Origin: an uncultured Acidobacteriota bacterium
Lineage (GTDB): Bacteria; Acidobacteriota; Blastocatellia; Pyrinomonadales; Pyrinomonadaceae
Direction of reading: 5' to 3'
Length of the DNA stretch: 59,126 bases
Assembly (NCBI GenBank): GCA_937873515.1
Contig: CALMYB010000002.1
Span: 1-59,126 of the forward strand
Positions 44,534 to 53,050 of this stretch are shown in pieces; position 1 is the stretch's first letter; every line of letters begins with the position of its first letter. Both the position numbers and the translations under genes were made by a program. The notes below the pieces were generated by a model that saw only the letters and a list, made by a program, of their open reading frames with translations, ran no database searches and had not been told where the DNA came from.

Positions 44534-46639
44534 CTATTCGTCGTCATCGTGCGCTCGGACGCGGCCTTCTGCGACGGCCTCGTCGATCACCTTTTGGGCC
44601 AAATTGTGCGGCAGCGGGTCGTAATGCGAGAACTGCATATGATACGAACCGCGGGCCTGCGTGACGGAATTCAGCTTCGATTGATAATCAAGCATCTCGC
44701 TCAAAGGCACCTTCGCCTTGATGACCTGCTGCTTTCCACGCATATCCATACCGCCCACGCGGCCGCGGCGTGAGTTCAAGTCGCCCATGATGTCGCCCGA
44801 CACTTCCTGCGGCGTAAACACCTCGACGTCCATTATCGGTTCGAGAAGTGTCGGCCTTGCACGCTCCATTGCCGCACGGAAAGCCTTGCGGCCCGCGGCC
44901 TTAAAGGAATGTTCGTCGGAATCGACCGTGTGGTAACTGCCGTCGATGAGCGTTACTTTGAAATCGACAAGCGGATAACCTGCGACGGCTCCTCCGGCGG
45001 CGGCTTCGAGAATACCTTTCTCGATCGCCGGGCGAAAGTTCTGCGGAACGGCGCCGCCGAAGATCTTATCGACCCATTCAAAGCCTGCACCGCGATCGAG
45101 CGGCTCGAAGATCACCTTGCAATCGCCGAACTGCCCGCGGCCGCCGGACTGCTTCTTGTGGCGTCCCTGTACCTCGCAGGATTGTGTGATCGTTTCCTTG
45201 TACGGGACCTTCGGCGGATGGAGCGTCACCTCGACGTGAAATCGATTGTTGAGTTTATCGACAACCGTCTCTATGTGAAGCTGTCCGGAACCCGAAAGGA
45301 TGAATTCTTTCGTCTGCGGATCACGCTCGAACGTAAGGCTCGGGTCCTCTTCAAGAACCTTGTGCAGGGCGACGGAGATCTTCTCCTCGTCAGCACGCGA
45401 TTTCGGTTCGATGGCGAACGCGATCGCTGCCTCCGGATACTCGACCTTTGGATAGACGATCGGTTTTGCCTTGTCGCTCAAGGTGTCGCCGGTCTGCGTG
45501 TCCTTCAGTTTCACGACGGCGATGATGTCGCCTGTCTGTGCGGAATCTACCTTCTCGAGTGTCTTTCCCGCGATAAGGTGCAGAGCGCCGAGACGTTCGG
45601 CAGAATCACGCGAAGAATTCTGCACCGTCGCATCAGACGCGATCTTGCCGCTAACGATCTTCATCACGTTGATGCGGCCCGCAAAAGGGTCGGCGATCGT
45701 GCGGAAGACGTAGGCCGAAAACGGTTCGTCGTTGCTGTATTTTCTCGAAATGCGGTCACCGGAAAGGTCAGCGTTCGCAAAGCCGTACTCCGCTTCGTGG
45801 GTTGCGGGGTTCGGCGCGAACTCGACGAGGTGATCGAGTAGAAGCTGCAGCCCGACGAGCGTCGAGGACGAAACGGCATAAACCGGACAAAGCTTGCTGC
45901 TTGCGATCGCCTTTGCAAGATTCGGATAGATATCTTCTTCGGGAAGCGTGCCTTCAGCGAAATACTTTTCCATCAAGGCGTCGTCGGATTCGGCGACGAT
46001 CTCGATGAGGCGTTCGCGTGTTCGATCAAAAACGTCGCGGCCTTCTTCCGGGATCGGGATCTCTTTTGCCTTGCCTGCTTCGTCATACGAGTACGCTTTT
46101 TGATGGACGACATCGACGACTCCCTTGAAGTTGCCTTCCTGGCCGATCGGAAGCGAGAACGGCACGATCGAGCGTGCAAAGCTCGACGTCGCGGTCTCGA
46201 GAGCGTGTCCAAAATCGGCGTGTTCCTTATCGATCTTGTTTATGACCATAAAACGCGGCAGAAGAAATTCATTCGCGTACTGCCACGTTTTTTCCGTTTG
46301 GACCTCGATGCCGTGAACTGCGTCGACTACGACTAGGGCGCAATCGGCAACACGCAGTGCAGGCCGAGCGTGTGAGACGAAGGCCGCGTATCCCGGCGTG
46401 TCGATGAGATTTATCTTGGTGTCCTTGTATTCGAGATGGGCAAAATTGTTATTTAATGAGACCTTCCGCTCGATCGAATCTTCATCGTAATCGGTCACGG
46501 TCGAACCTTCGTCAACCTTTCCCCAGCGGGGCGTTGTTCCGGCGACATAAAGAAGCGACGATACAAGCTGGGTTTTACCTGCGTCGCCGTGACCAATGAC
46601 AGCCAGATTTCTGATGTTCTCAGTGCTAAATGCTTTCAT
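44534..46639 (-). CDS. Elongation factor G-like GTPase (EF-G2 type)
   Basis: The 701 residues have the five-domain EF-G layout, but GTPase motifs differ from the main EF-G: G1 is VIGHGDAGKTQL, G3 is DTPGYAAFVSHARPALRVAD, G4 is NKIDKEHADF. Domain IV has GRGQFGDCKVIFEPL and the C-terminus SYHMQFSHYDPLPHNLAQKV. This fits the EF-G-like paralogue clade whose role is unclear (perhaps recycling or stress). The main fusA was presumably upstream of tuf, outside the window. RBS AAGGAG precedes the ATG. The 251-bp gap upstream shows no clear element. Confidence 0.88.
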   Translation of the reverse strand: MKAFSTENIRNLAVIGHGDAGKTQLVSSLLYVAGTTPRWGKVDEGSTVTDYDEDSIERKVSLNNNFAHLEYKDTKINLIDTPGYAAFVSHARPALRVADCALVVVDAVHGIEVQTEKTWQYANEFLLPRFMVINKIDKEHADFGHALETATSSFARSIVPFSLPIGQEGNFKGVVDVVHQKAYSYDEAGKAKEIPIPEEGRDVFDRTRERLIEIVAESDDALMEKYFAEGTLPEEDIYPNLAKAIASSKLCPVYAVSSSTLVGLQLLLDHLVEFAPNPATHEAEYGFANADLSGDRISRKYSNDEPFSAYVFRTIADPFAGRINVMKIVSGKIASDATVQNSSRDSAERLGALHLIAGKTLEKVDSAQTGDIIAVVKLKDTQTGDTLSDKAKPIVYPKVEYPEAAIAFAIEPKSRADEEKISVALHKVLEEDPSLTFERDPQTKEFILSGSGQLHIETVVDKLNNRFHVEVTLHPPKVPYKETITQSCEVQGRHKKQSGGRGQFGDCKVIFEPLDRGAGFEWVDKIFGGAVPQNFRPAIEKGILEAAAGGAVAGYPLVDFKVTLIDGSYHTVDSDEHSFKAAGRKAFRAAMERARPTLLEPIMDVEVFTPQEVSGDIMGDLNSRRGRVGGMDMRGKQQVIKAKVPLSEMLDYQSKLNSVTQARGSYHMQFSHYDPLPHNLAQKVIDEAVAEGRVRAHDDDE

Positions 46640-46890
46640 TTCGGCAGAATCTCCTTATTGTAGATTTTGGGGGTATGCAAAAGACGAACGAACAACATCG
46701 CAAGGGAACTCGAAAGGCGGGTTGAATTCCTTGCGGTGAGCGGCATAATTCAGCAGTTCGCTCCGATCATTTGAATAACTCCAAATTTAGCTCAATAAAC
46801 ACCCAACGGCAAGGAACTAAAATACTCCGAGCCTAAGTGCACTTCTCACTTGACCCTTGATATATACTGTTTGCATCAGGAGTTAGGACA

Positions 46891-49800
46891 ATGTTTGCAA
46901 GATCATTCCCGGTTGGATTCGGATTAGTCATTGCGTTTGCTCTTTTTGCAAGAATAGCGTCCGCTCAGCCGAGCGGCGTCGATCCGGCGTTCAACGCAGT
47001 TCCCGCTCTTCCGCTTTCTTCGCAAAGCGGCGGCTTGTTTCAGGAACAGGCGATCCAAGCGGGCGGGAAGATCCTTATCTGGGGCGGAGCACTCGCCGTC
47101 GATGGCGTCGCGAAAGGCAAACTCGCCAGGTTGAACACCGACGGGTCACTTGACCCGACTTTCGCATATTGCCAGTGCGGACTTGATATCTTCCTCAATG
47201 CGGCTCCGCTGCCAGACGGCAAGATCCTTGTTGCCGGATCTTCCAACGGCCAGGCAAAAGTGGTTCGGCTCAACAGTGACGGAAGCCACGATCCGACGTT
47301 TGTGTTCGGCTTGGCCCCTGTTGCGTACAGCTACTCGGAAGCCCGCATCGCTGCGGTTAGGGGCGATGGCAAATTTTACGTCAGGCACGACAGTTTTTTT
47401 CAAGGATTTTCCGGACAAAGCCTTTATCGATTCAATGCCGACGGTTCCCCTGACGCTGCCTTTACAAGTATCTTGATCGGTTCGGGTAGTCCCAATTACT
47501 CGTTCCTGAGTGCGATAGAACTCCTGCCGGGCGGTGGTTTTTTTATTGCCATCAACACGTCAGGCGTCTTCGGTACGCTTGCCGGAGTTAGGAAATATAC
47601 CGAAGATGGCGCGCAAGATCAGGTGTGGGATGCCCCGGCCTTTCCGAACGGATTCCCGTCCCAAAACTCCGTGACCGGACTTTCGGCCGCAGCCGACGGA
47701 AGCTTGCTCATTGCCGGATGGTTCACAGCCGTCAACGGTACTCCGAAAAAGAACCTTGTGCGCCTGATGCCGGCCGGCAACGTCGACCTCGGCTTTACTG
47801 CGCCTGATACGTTTCGGGGTACGGGTGTTAAGCGTTTAGCCGACGGCAAGATCCTTTTCTCAGCGGAAGACGGGCTTGCGTTTCCGATCAGGATGGGTCG
47901 CCTCAATTCCGACGGAAGCCTCGATTCGACCTATACAATGGACGCTTCTGTGACCGGCATTGCGAATCCTTGGTCGCTTGATGCTTCTGAGCGGATCGTT
48001 TTCAGTTCGGGCGACACCTTCGTGCGGCTGCTTCAGGATGGGTCGCTCGATACGACATTCAACACAAATGTCGGTATCTTCGGCAAAGTCAGCGCTATTG
48101 CGCGTCAAACGGACGGCAAGGTGCTCGTAACCGGGGAATTCACAAAGTTCAATGGTGGCGCGACAGCCAATTTTGTTCGAACTAATGACGACGGTACACT
48201 CGACCCGACATTCAATGCCGGCAGCGGGTTTAACACGCCACCGGCGGCTCTTTTCTTACAGCCTGACGGCAAGATCATTGCGATCGGGACTTTCAACCAA
48301 TATAACGGCTCGCCCGTGCCCGGAATCGTCAGGGTCCTTGCGAACGGCGCGATCGATAGCGGATTCAATATAACCCTTGACGCGGGACGTCATATCTACT
48401 GGATCGAGGTGCTGAGCGACGGAAAGATGTACGTGGCTGGCGATTTTTCGACGATTGGCGGCACCTCGAGACCCGGAGTTGCACGCTTGAATTCCGATGG
48501 CAGCTTGGACCCGAGTTTCAATGCCTTTATCGGTGGAAATCCGAACATCACGGCCGTAGCAGTACAGCCGGACGGTAAGGTGCTGATCGGCGGCAACTTT
48601 AGCGGGATCGGCGGTTTCAACCGTTCGGGGTTTGCAAGGGTCGATTCGACAGGTGCTCTCGATGTAGCGTTCGATCCCTCGAATACGGTGGCCGGACGTA
48701 TCGTTCTTTCGCCCGATGGCCACATTTTTACTGCAGCGATGTATTCCGGTTCGTCGGTGCGCCGCAGGAACTCCGATGGAAATATCGATGCAGGTTTTGC
48801 GCCGCCCGCCTTCCAGAATAGCCAAAATTCCAGTGACGTTTTTATAGATACCCTTCTTCCGGGAGCAGACGGAACGGTCATTGTCGGCGGACAGTTCGAT
48901 CTTGTCGGCAACCAGCGGCGATACAACTTGGTCCGGCTAGCGCCTAACGGAAAGCTTGACCTTTTGTTTATGCCAAAGGGAGCCAATGGTCGGATCCGGA
49001 GCATTGTCTCGAGCTCGGGTCAAGTCCTGGCTGGCGGCGACTTTACGATGATCGGTGGAACCGTGAGGTCAGCCATTGCGCGACTCACCATCGCCCCTTT
49101 CCGCAAGACTACTCCGTATGACTTCGACGGGGACGGCAAAGCGGATTTCGTTGTTTATCGGCCATCTTCGAGCACCTGGTATCAGCTCTTCAGCAGCGGT
49201 GCGCCATTCGAAGCAACAATATTCGGCGTTCCCGGAGATATTTCGCTCCCGTCCGATTACGACGGAGACGGCAGGACCGACTTTGCGATCTTCCGGCCAT
49301 CGACGGGCGATTGGTGGTATGAGAACAGCAACACGGGTACGCAGAATGCCGTCCATATCGGAGCCGCGACCGACCGCTTCGTCCCGTCGGATTTTGACGG
49401 CGACGGAAAGACGGATTTTGTGACCTTTAGGCCGTCAAACTCGCTGTGGTATCGGTATGGGTCGACGCTCGGTGCCCAAAGCCCGGTAAGCTTCGGGATT
49501 GCTGGTGATATTCCGCTCGTTGGCGATTTTGATGGTGACGGGAGAGGCGACCTTGCGATCTTCCGGCCTTCGACCGGCGACTGGTGGTATGCGGCGAGCG
49601 GTTCGGGGAATGCCCAACGTGCGACGCATTTCGGCGCGAGTGGCGACGTTCCCGTTCCGGCCGACTTCGACGGCGACGGCAAGACGGACATGGCCGTATT
49701 CAGGCCATCGACCGGCGTCTGGTACATCCTGAACTCGAGCGACTATTCGGCGACGATCGTCCCGTTCGGTCTCGGTACGGATAAGATGATCCCGGCCGAT

Positions 49801-50013
49801 TACGACGGAGACGGCAAAGCCGACATCGCCGTATTCCGCCCATCAACGGGAATCTGGTACATACTGCGTTCTTCGGCAGGTTTCCTTGGCCTGCAATGGG
49901 GTATTGCGACGGATGTACCCGCCGCGAACTCTTTCATCTTTCAGGGAAGTACGTCGCGGCCGGCGGCATCAACTCGCGACTCGCCGCGAGTCAAGCCAAC
50001 TTACCGAAGGTGA
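46891..50013 (+). CDS. Exported delta-60 repeat and VCBS/FG-GAP repeat protein
   Basis: The 1,040-residue protein has a signal peptide (FGLVIAFALFARIASA). Residues about 30-735 hold about 13 delta-60 (DUF5122) repeats of the form RLNSDGSLDPTF, then about 740-1020 six FG-GAP/VCBS repeats of the form DFDGDGKTDFAVFRPSTGxWY with Ca-binding Asp ladders. Both form beta-propellers. It is a large surface or secreted protein of unknown ligand. No sorting signal is seen at the C-terminus (STRDSPRVKPTYRR). It carries strong family bias to Blastocatellia-like genomes. Confidence 0.85.
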   Translation: MFARSFPVGFGLVIAFALFARIASAQPSGVDPAFNAVPALPLSSQSGGLFQEQAIQAGGKILIWGGALAVDGVAKGKLARLNTDGSLDPTFAYCQCGLDIFLNAAPLPDGKILVAGSSNGQAKVVRLNSDGSHDPTFVFGLAPVAYSYSEARIAAVRGDGKFYVRHDSFFQGFSGQSLYRFNADGSPDAAFTSILIGSGSPNYSFLSAIELLPGGGFFIAINTSGVFGTLAGVRKYTEDGAQDQVWDAPAFPNGFPSQNSVTGLSAAADGSLLIAGWFTAVNGTPKKNLVRLMPAGNVDLGFTAPDTFRGTGVKRLADGKILFSAEDGLAFPIRMGRLNSDGSLDSTYTMDASVTGIANPWSLDASERIVFSSGDTFVRLLQDGSLDTTFNTNVGIFGKVSAIARQTDGKVLVTGEFTKFNGGATANFVRTNDDGTLDPTFNAGSGFNTPPAALFLQPDGKIIAIGTFNQYNGSPVPGIVRVLANGAIDSGFNITLDAGRHIYWIEVLSDGKMYVAGDFSTIGGTSRPGVARLNSDGSLDPSFNAFIGGNPNITAVAVQPDGKVLIGGNFSGIGGFNRSGFARVDSTGALDVAFDPSNTVAGRIVLSPDGHIFTAAMYSGSSVRRRNSDGNIDAGFAPPAFQNSQNSSDVFIDTLLPGADGTVIVGGQFDLVGNQRRYNLVRLAPNGKLDLLFMPKGANGRIRSIVSSSGQVLAGGDFTMIGGTVRSAIARLTIAPFRKTTPYDFDGDGKADFVVYRPSSSTWYQLFSSGAPFEATIFGVPGDISLPSDYDGDGRTDFAIFRPSTGDWWYENSNTGTQNAVHIGAATDRFVPSDFDGDGKTDFVTFRPSNSLWYRYGSTLGAQSPVSFGIAGDIPLVGDFDGDGRGDLAIFRPSTGDWWYAASGSGNAQRATHFGASGDVPVPADFDGDGKTDMAVFRPSTGVWYILNSSDYSATIVPFGLGTDKMIPADYDGDGKADIAVFRPSTGIWYILRSSAGFLGLQWGIATDVPAANSFIFQGSTSRPAASTRDSPRVKPTYRR

Positions 50014-50057
50014 CTTGAGTAATCGAAGAACAGATCACTGATCAATCTGCGATATAC

Positions 50058-50117
50058 TGTTCCGTGATCGCTTTTTGGGCAAATTTCGCCCGAAATGCGC
50101 GTCTAATCCACGGAACA
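50058..50117 (+). promoter_or_regulatory. Nested hairpin in the leader of the first TPR gene
   Basis: TGTTCCGTG (50058-50066) pairs perfectly with CACGGAACA (50109-50117), with GGGC/GCCC (50077-50091) nested inside. TATACT at 50053-50058 could be a -10 although no -35 fits. The stem ends 25 bases before the ATG, and the gap holds a possible CGGGGAGG Shine-Dalgarno. Confidence 0.45.
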
Positions 50118-50142
50118 CTCTCCCGGGGAGGCCTGTCAAACT

Positions 50143-51984
50143 ATGCTAACAGCCCGAAAGAACACGCTTTTCCGCTCGATAGCAACTGTCTTTTGTTCAG
50201 TGTCGCTTTTGCTGTGCACGCTCTTGCCGGCCAGCGGCCAGGATCTTGTGCCGGTGAGTAACATTACCGGTGGGTCGAGTGTTTTCGTTTTCCGGAAGGC
50301 CTCCGCACCTCGGCGTTTTACAAGCAGCGTAAAGACCTCGCGGAGCCGCGAACAGCGCGTCGCATCCGCAAAGCGGGTTCGCAAGCAGTATGAGACCCAT
50401 TCCGCCGAGACGGCGAAGACAACCCGCTCGGCGGTAGTTTCGCCTGATAAAGCAACGGCATCGATCCGCACGATGAAACGCCAGGAGGCGTCGAAGGTGA
50501 TGGCCGGCTCGGGCGAGTATTATCTTCAGGAGAACGATCTTGACAATGCGGTGGACAGCTTTCGCGAGGCGGTAACGCTTGATGCCGCGAACTCAAAGGC
50601 AAAGCTCGGCCTTAGCGACGCCCTTGCGAGAAAAGGGAATTCGCTGCTTGACGGCCCGAAGGCCACGCTCGCAAAGAGTTTCTTCCTCGAGTCGCTGAAG
50701 TACGACATGAAGAACGCGGCAGCATATCTCGGGCTCGGCGAACTCTTCGCCGATGAGAACGACAATGCGCAGTCCCTCGCGAATTACGAAAAGGCACTTG
50801 CGGCCGACCCGAAACTCACCGAGATCTATCAGCCGCTCGGGATCCTCTACTATCAGCAGGGTGAGATAGCGAAGGCCGACAGCCTGCTCGAGAAAGCGCT
50901 TGCCCTTGACCCGAACAGCTCGGAAACTCAAGTTTTTGTCGCCTCGATCCGACTATCGCAAAATCGGAATCAAGAGGCTCTTGATGCTGCGAAAAGAGCA
51001 TTGACGCTCGACCCGAATTCTGCCGAAGCGGCGAACACTGCCGGAGATGCTCTCGTCCGTCTCGACCGGGTAAAAGAAGCGATCCCGTTCTACGAAAAAG
51101 CAACGACTCTCAAGCAGAATTATTTTGATGCTCTGCTTTCGCTCGGTGCCGCGTATCTCGAAACCGGTGACTATCCGAACGCAGTCAAGGCTTACGCGGG
51201 AGCTTTTCGTGCGAAGAACACGAGTGCAGAAGCGGCCGAGGGGCTCGCGGATGCGTATCGTTTGTCGGGCGATTTCAACTCCGCTGCCGGTGCTTATAGG
51301 AATGCGGCGACATTTATGGATCGCGACGCGACATTCTCGAACGCTCAAAAGGCTGATACTCAGAGCAAACTCGCGTTCGTGATCGGCCAGCAGTGTACGG
51401 TCAACATTCGACAGGCAAAACGCTGCGAATGGCCGTCTGCTATCGATGCGATGGAGAAGGCCGTCAAGCTCGGCAACGGGAACTCGATCGATTATGCAAA
51501 CCTCGGATGGGCGTACTACAACGCCGCACAGATAGACAACGCGGACAAGAAACCTGCCGATGCCAAGGCCAAGACCGAGCTTGCCCGTACGAATCTCGAG
51601 AAAGCTCTCGCGATGAACCCGAGCTTTGCTGCAGGTCCGATGCTGAACCTCGGAATGGTCCGCACCGATCTTGGCGACTATGCGGGTGCCGCCGACATCC
51701 TTTCGAAGGTAGTCAAGGAAAAGCCCGAATGGGCGTTCGCTTGGAACGAACTTGGGCTCGCGAACTACAAGCTGAACAAAAAGGCCGACGCGGCCGCGAA
51801 TTACAAGCGTGCGACGGACGAAGACCCCAATCTCGCTGCCGCATGGTTCAACTACGGCCGTACGTCGATCGAGCTTGGCAATATGGGCGACGCCAAGAAG
51901 GCGTACAAAAAACTCGTGAGCCTGAAGGCTATCAATTTCGCGAACTTCCTTGAGCTTATGAGTAAAGGAGCGGTCAAGAAGTAG
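50143..51984 (+). CDS. Exported TPR-repeat protein, first paralogue
   Basis: The 613 residues have a signal peptide (about 1-32), a short motif QDLVPVSNITGGSSVFVFRK, a basic Ser/Arg stretch, and about 10-12 TPR units from residue 120 to 600, such as NAAAYLGLGELFADENDNAQ and FDALLSLGAAYLETGDYPNA. TPRs hold protein partners; no catalytic domain is seen. Its stop is 1 base before the murB start. It is paralogous to the TPR gene at 53051. Confidence 0.85.
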   Translation: MLTARKNTLFRSIATVFCSVSLLLCTLLPASGQDLVPVSNITGGSSVFVFRKASAPRRFTSSVKTSRSREQRVASAKRVRKQYETHSAETAKTTRSAVVSPDKATASIRTMKRQEASKVMAGSGEYYLQENDLDNAVDSFREAVTLDAANSKAKLGLSDALARKGNSLLDGPKATLAKSFFLESLKYDMKNAAAYLGLGELFADENDNAQSLANYEKALAADPKLTEIYQPLGILYYQQGEIAKADSLLEKALALDPNSSETQVFVASIRLSQNRNQEALDAAKRALTLDPNSAEAANTAGDALVRLDRVKEAIPFYEKATTLKQNYFDALLSLGAAYLETGDYPNAVKAYAGAFRAKNTSAEAAEGLADAYRLSGDFNSAAGAYRNAATFMDRDATFSNAQKADTQSKLAFVIGQQCTVNIRQAKRCEWPSAIDAMEKAVKLGNGNSIDYANLGWAYYNAAQIDNADKKPADAKAKTELARTNLEKALAMNPSFAAGPMLNLGMVRTDLGDYAGAADILSKVVKEKPEWAFAWNELGLANYKLNKKADAAANYKRATDEDPNLAAAWFNYGRTSIELGNMGDAKKAYKKLVSLKAINFANFLELMSKGAVKK

Positions 51985-51985
51985 T

Positions 51986-53029
51986 TTGTCCGACTTGATC
52001 TTTGAAGAGAATGTGCCGCTTGCGCCGCTGACCACGCTGAAGGTCGGCGGCCCGGCACGATATTTTGCGCGGCCGAAAGATGTCGAAGAGCTAAAGGCGG
52101 TCTTCGAGCGCGCAAGGTCAGAAGATCTTGAAGTCTTCGTCTTGGGCGGCGGCAGTAACGTGGTCGTCTCGGATGCCGGTTTTGACGGTGTTGTGGTCCA
52201 ACCGAATTTTCTCCATATCGCGTTCGGCTTCACTTCCGGCTCCAACGTGATGGTCGTTATTGCGGGAGCTGGGGAAAGCTGGGATAAGGTCGTTGAGCAG
52301 TCCGTTCGGATGAACCTCGCAGGGATCGAGGCTCTCAGCGGAATTCCCGGACGGGTTGGCGGCACGCCGATCCAAAACGTCGGGGCTTACGGCCAGGAAG
52401 TGTCGGAAACCGTTGTTTGGGTCGAGTGCTTCGATCGCGAAACGAATTCGGTCGTTCGCCTTTCCAATGCGGACTGCGGATTCAAATATCGCGAGAGCAT
52501 ATTCAATACGACCCATCGCGATCGCTACGTCGTCCTCGAAGTGAACTTCCGACTTGAGGCCAATGGCCGCCCGAAGATCGCGTATCGCGACCTGAAGGAG
52601 CGATTTGGAGGCCGCGAACCAAGCCTTGCGGAGGTGCGAGAAGCGGTTCTCGAAATTCGACGCTCGAAGTCGATGGTGATCGATGAGGACGACCCGAATT
52701 CGCGTAGTGCGGGTTCTTTCTTCAAGAATCCGATCGTCGCAAGCTCTGTTTATGACGCGATCGCGGCCAGGTTTGACAATGTTCCAATGTTTCCGGCTGG
52801 CGAAAACTGCGTTAAGATACCTGCGGCGTGGCTTATTGAGAGTGCTGGCTTTCAAAAAGGAACGAGAATGGGCCGAGCCGGTATTTCTTCGCGACATCCG
52901 CTTGCCATCATCAACGCCGATGGAGCTTCCGCCGCCGAGATCATCGCCTTGAAGAACTCGATCCAGGAAGCCGTCAGCGAAAAATTTTCTATCGATCTCT
53001 CACCCGAGCCCGTTTTTGTGGGCTTCTGA
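51986..53029 (+). CDS. murB: UDP-N-acetylenolpyruvoylglucosamine reductase
   Basis: MurB reduces enolpyruvyl-UDP-GlcNAc in peptidoglycan precursor synthesis with FAD and NADPH. The 347 residues have PLAPLTTLKVGGPARYFARP, FVLGGGSNVVVSDAGFDGVV, GIEALSGIPGRVGGTPIQNV and GAYGQEV, and SAGSFFKNPIVASSVYDAI with the catalytic Ser; it is the long type-I form. The start is a TTG one base after the TPR stop, with AGGAG about 15 bases before it, so coupling is likely. A GTG at 52013 is a second option. Confidence 0.92.
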   Translation: MSDLIFEENVPLAPLTTLKVGGPARYFARPKDVEELKAVFERARSEDLEVFVLGGGSNVVVSDAGFDGVVVQPNFLHIAFGFTSGSNVMVVIAGAGESWDKVVEQSVRMNLAGIEALSGIPGRVGGTPIQNVGAYGQEVSETVVWVECFDRETNSVVRLSNADCGFKYRESIFNTTHRDRYVVLEVNFRLEANGRPKIAYRDLKERFGGREPSLAEVREAVLEIRRSKSMVIDEDDPNSRSAGSFFKNPIVASSVYDAIAARFDNVPMFPAGENCVKIPAAWLIESAGFQKGTRMGRAGISSRHPLAIINADGASAAEIIALKNSIQEAVSEKFSIDLSPEPVFVGF

Positions 53030-53050
53030 TAATTCATTTAGGTGCTTCGT

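Noticed and set aside
46640..46890. Sigma-70 promoter TTGACC with TATACT before the delta-60 gene
   Set aside because: The two boxes are too close together to be a -35/-10 pair, so I do not annotate it.
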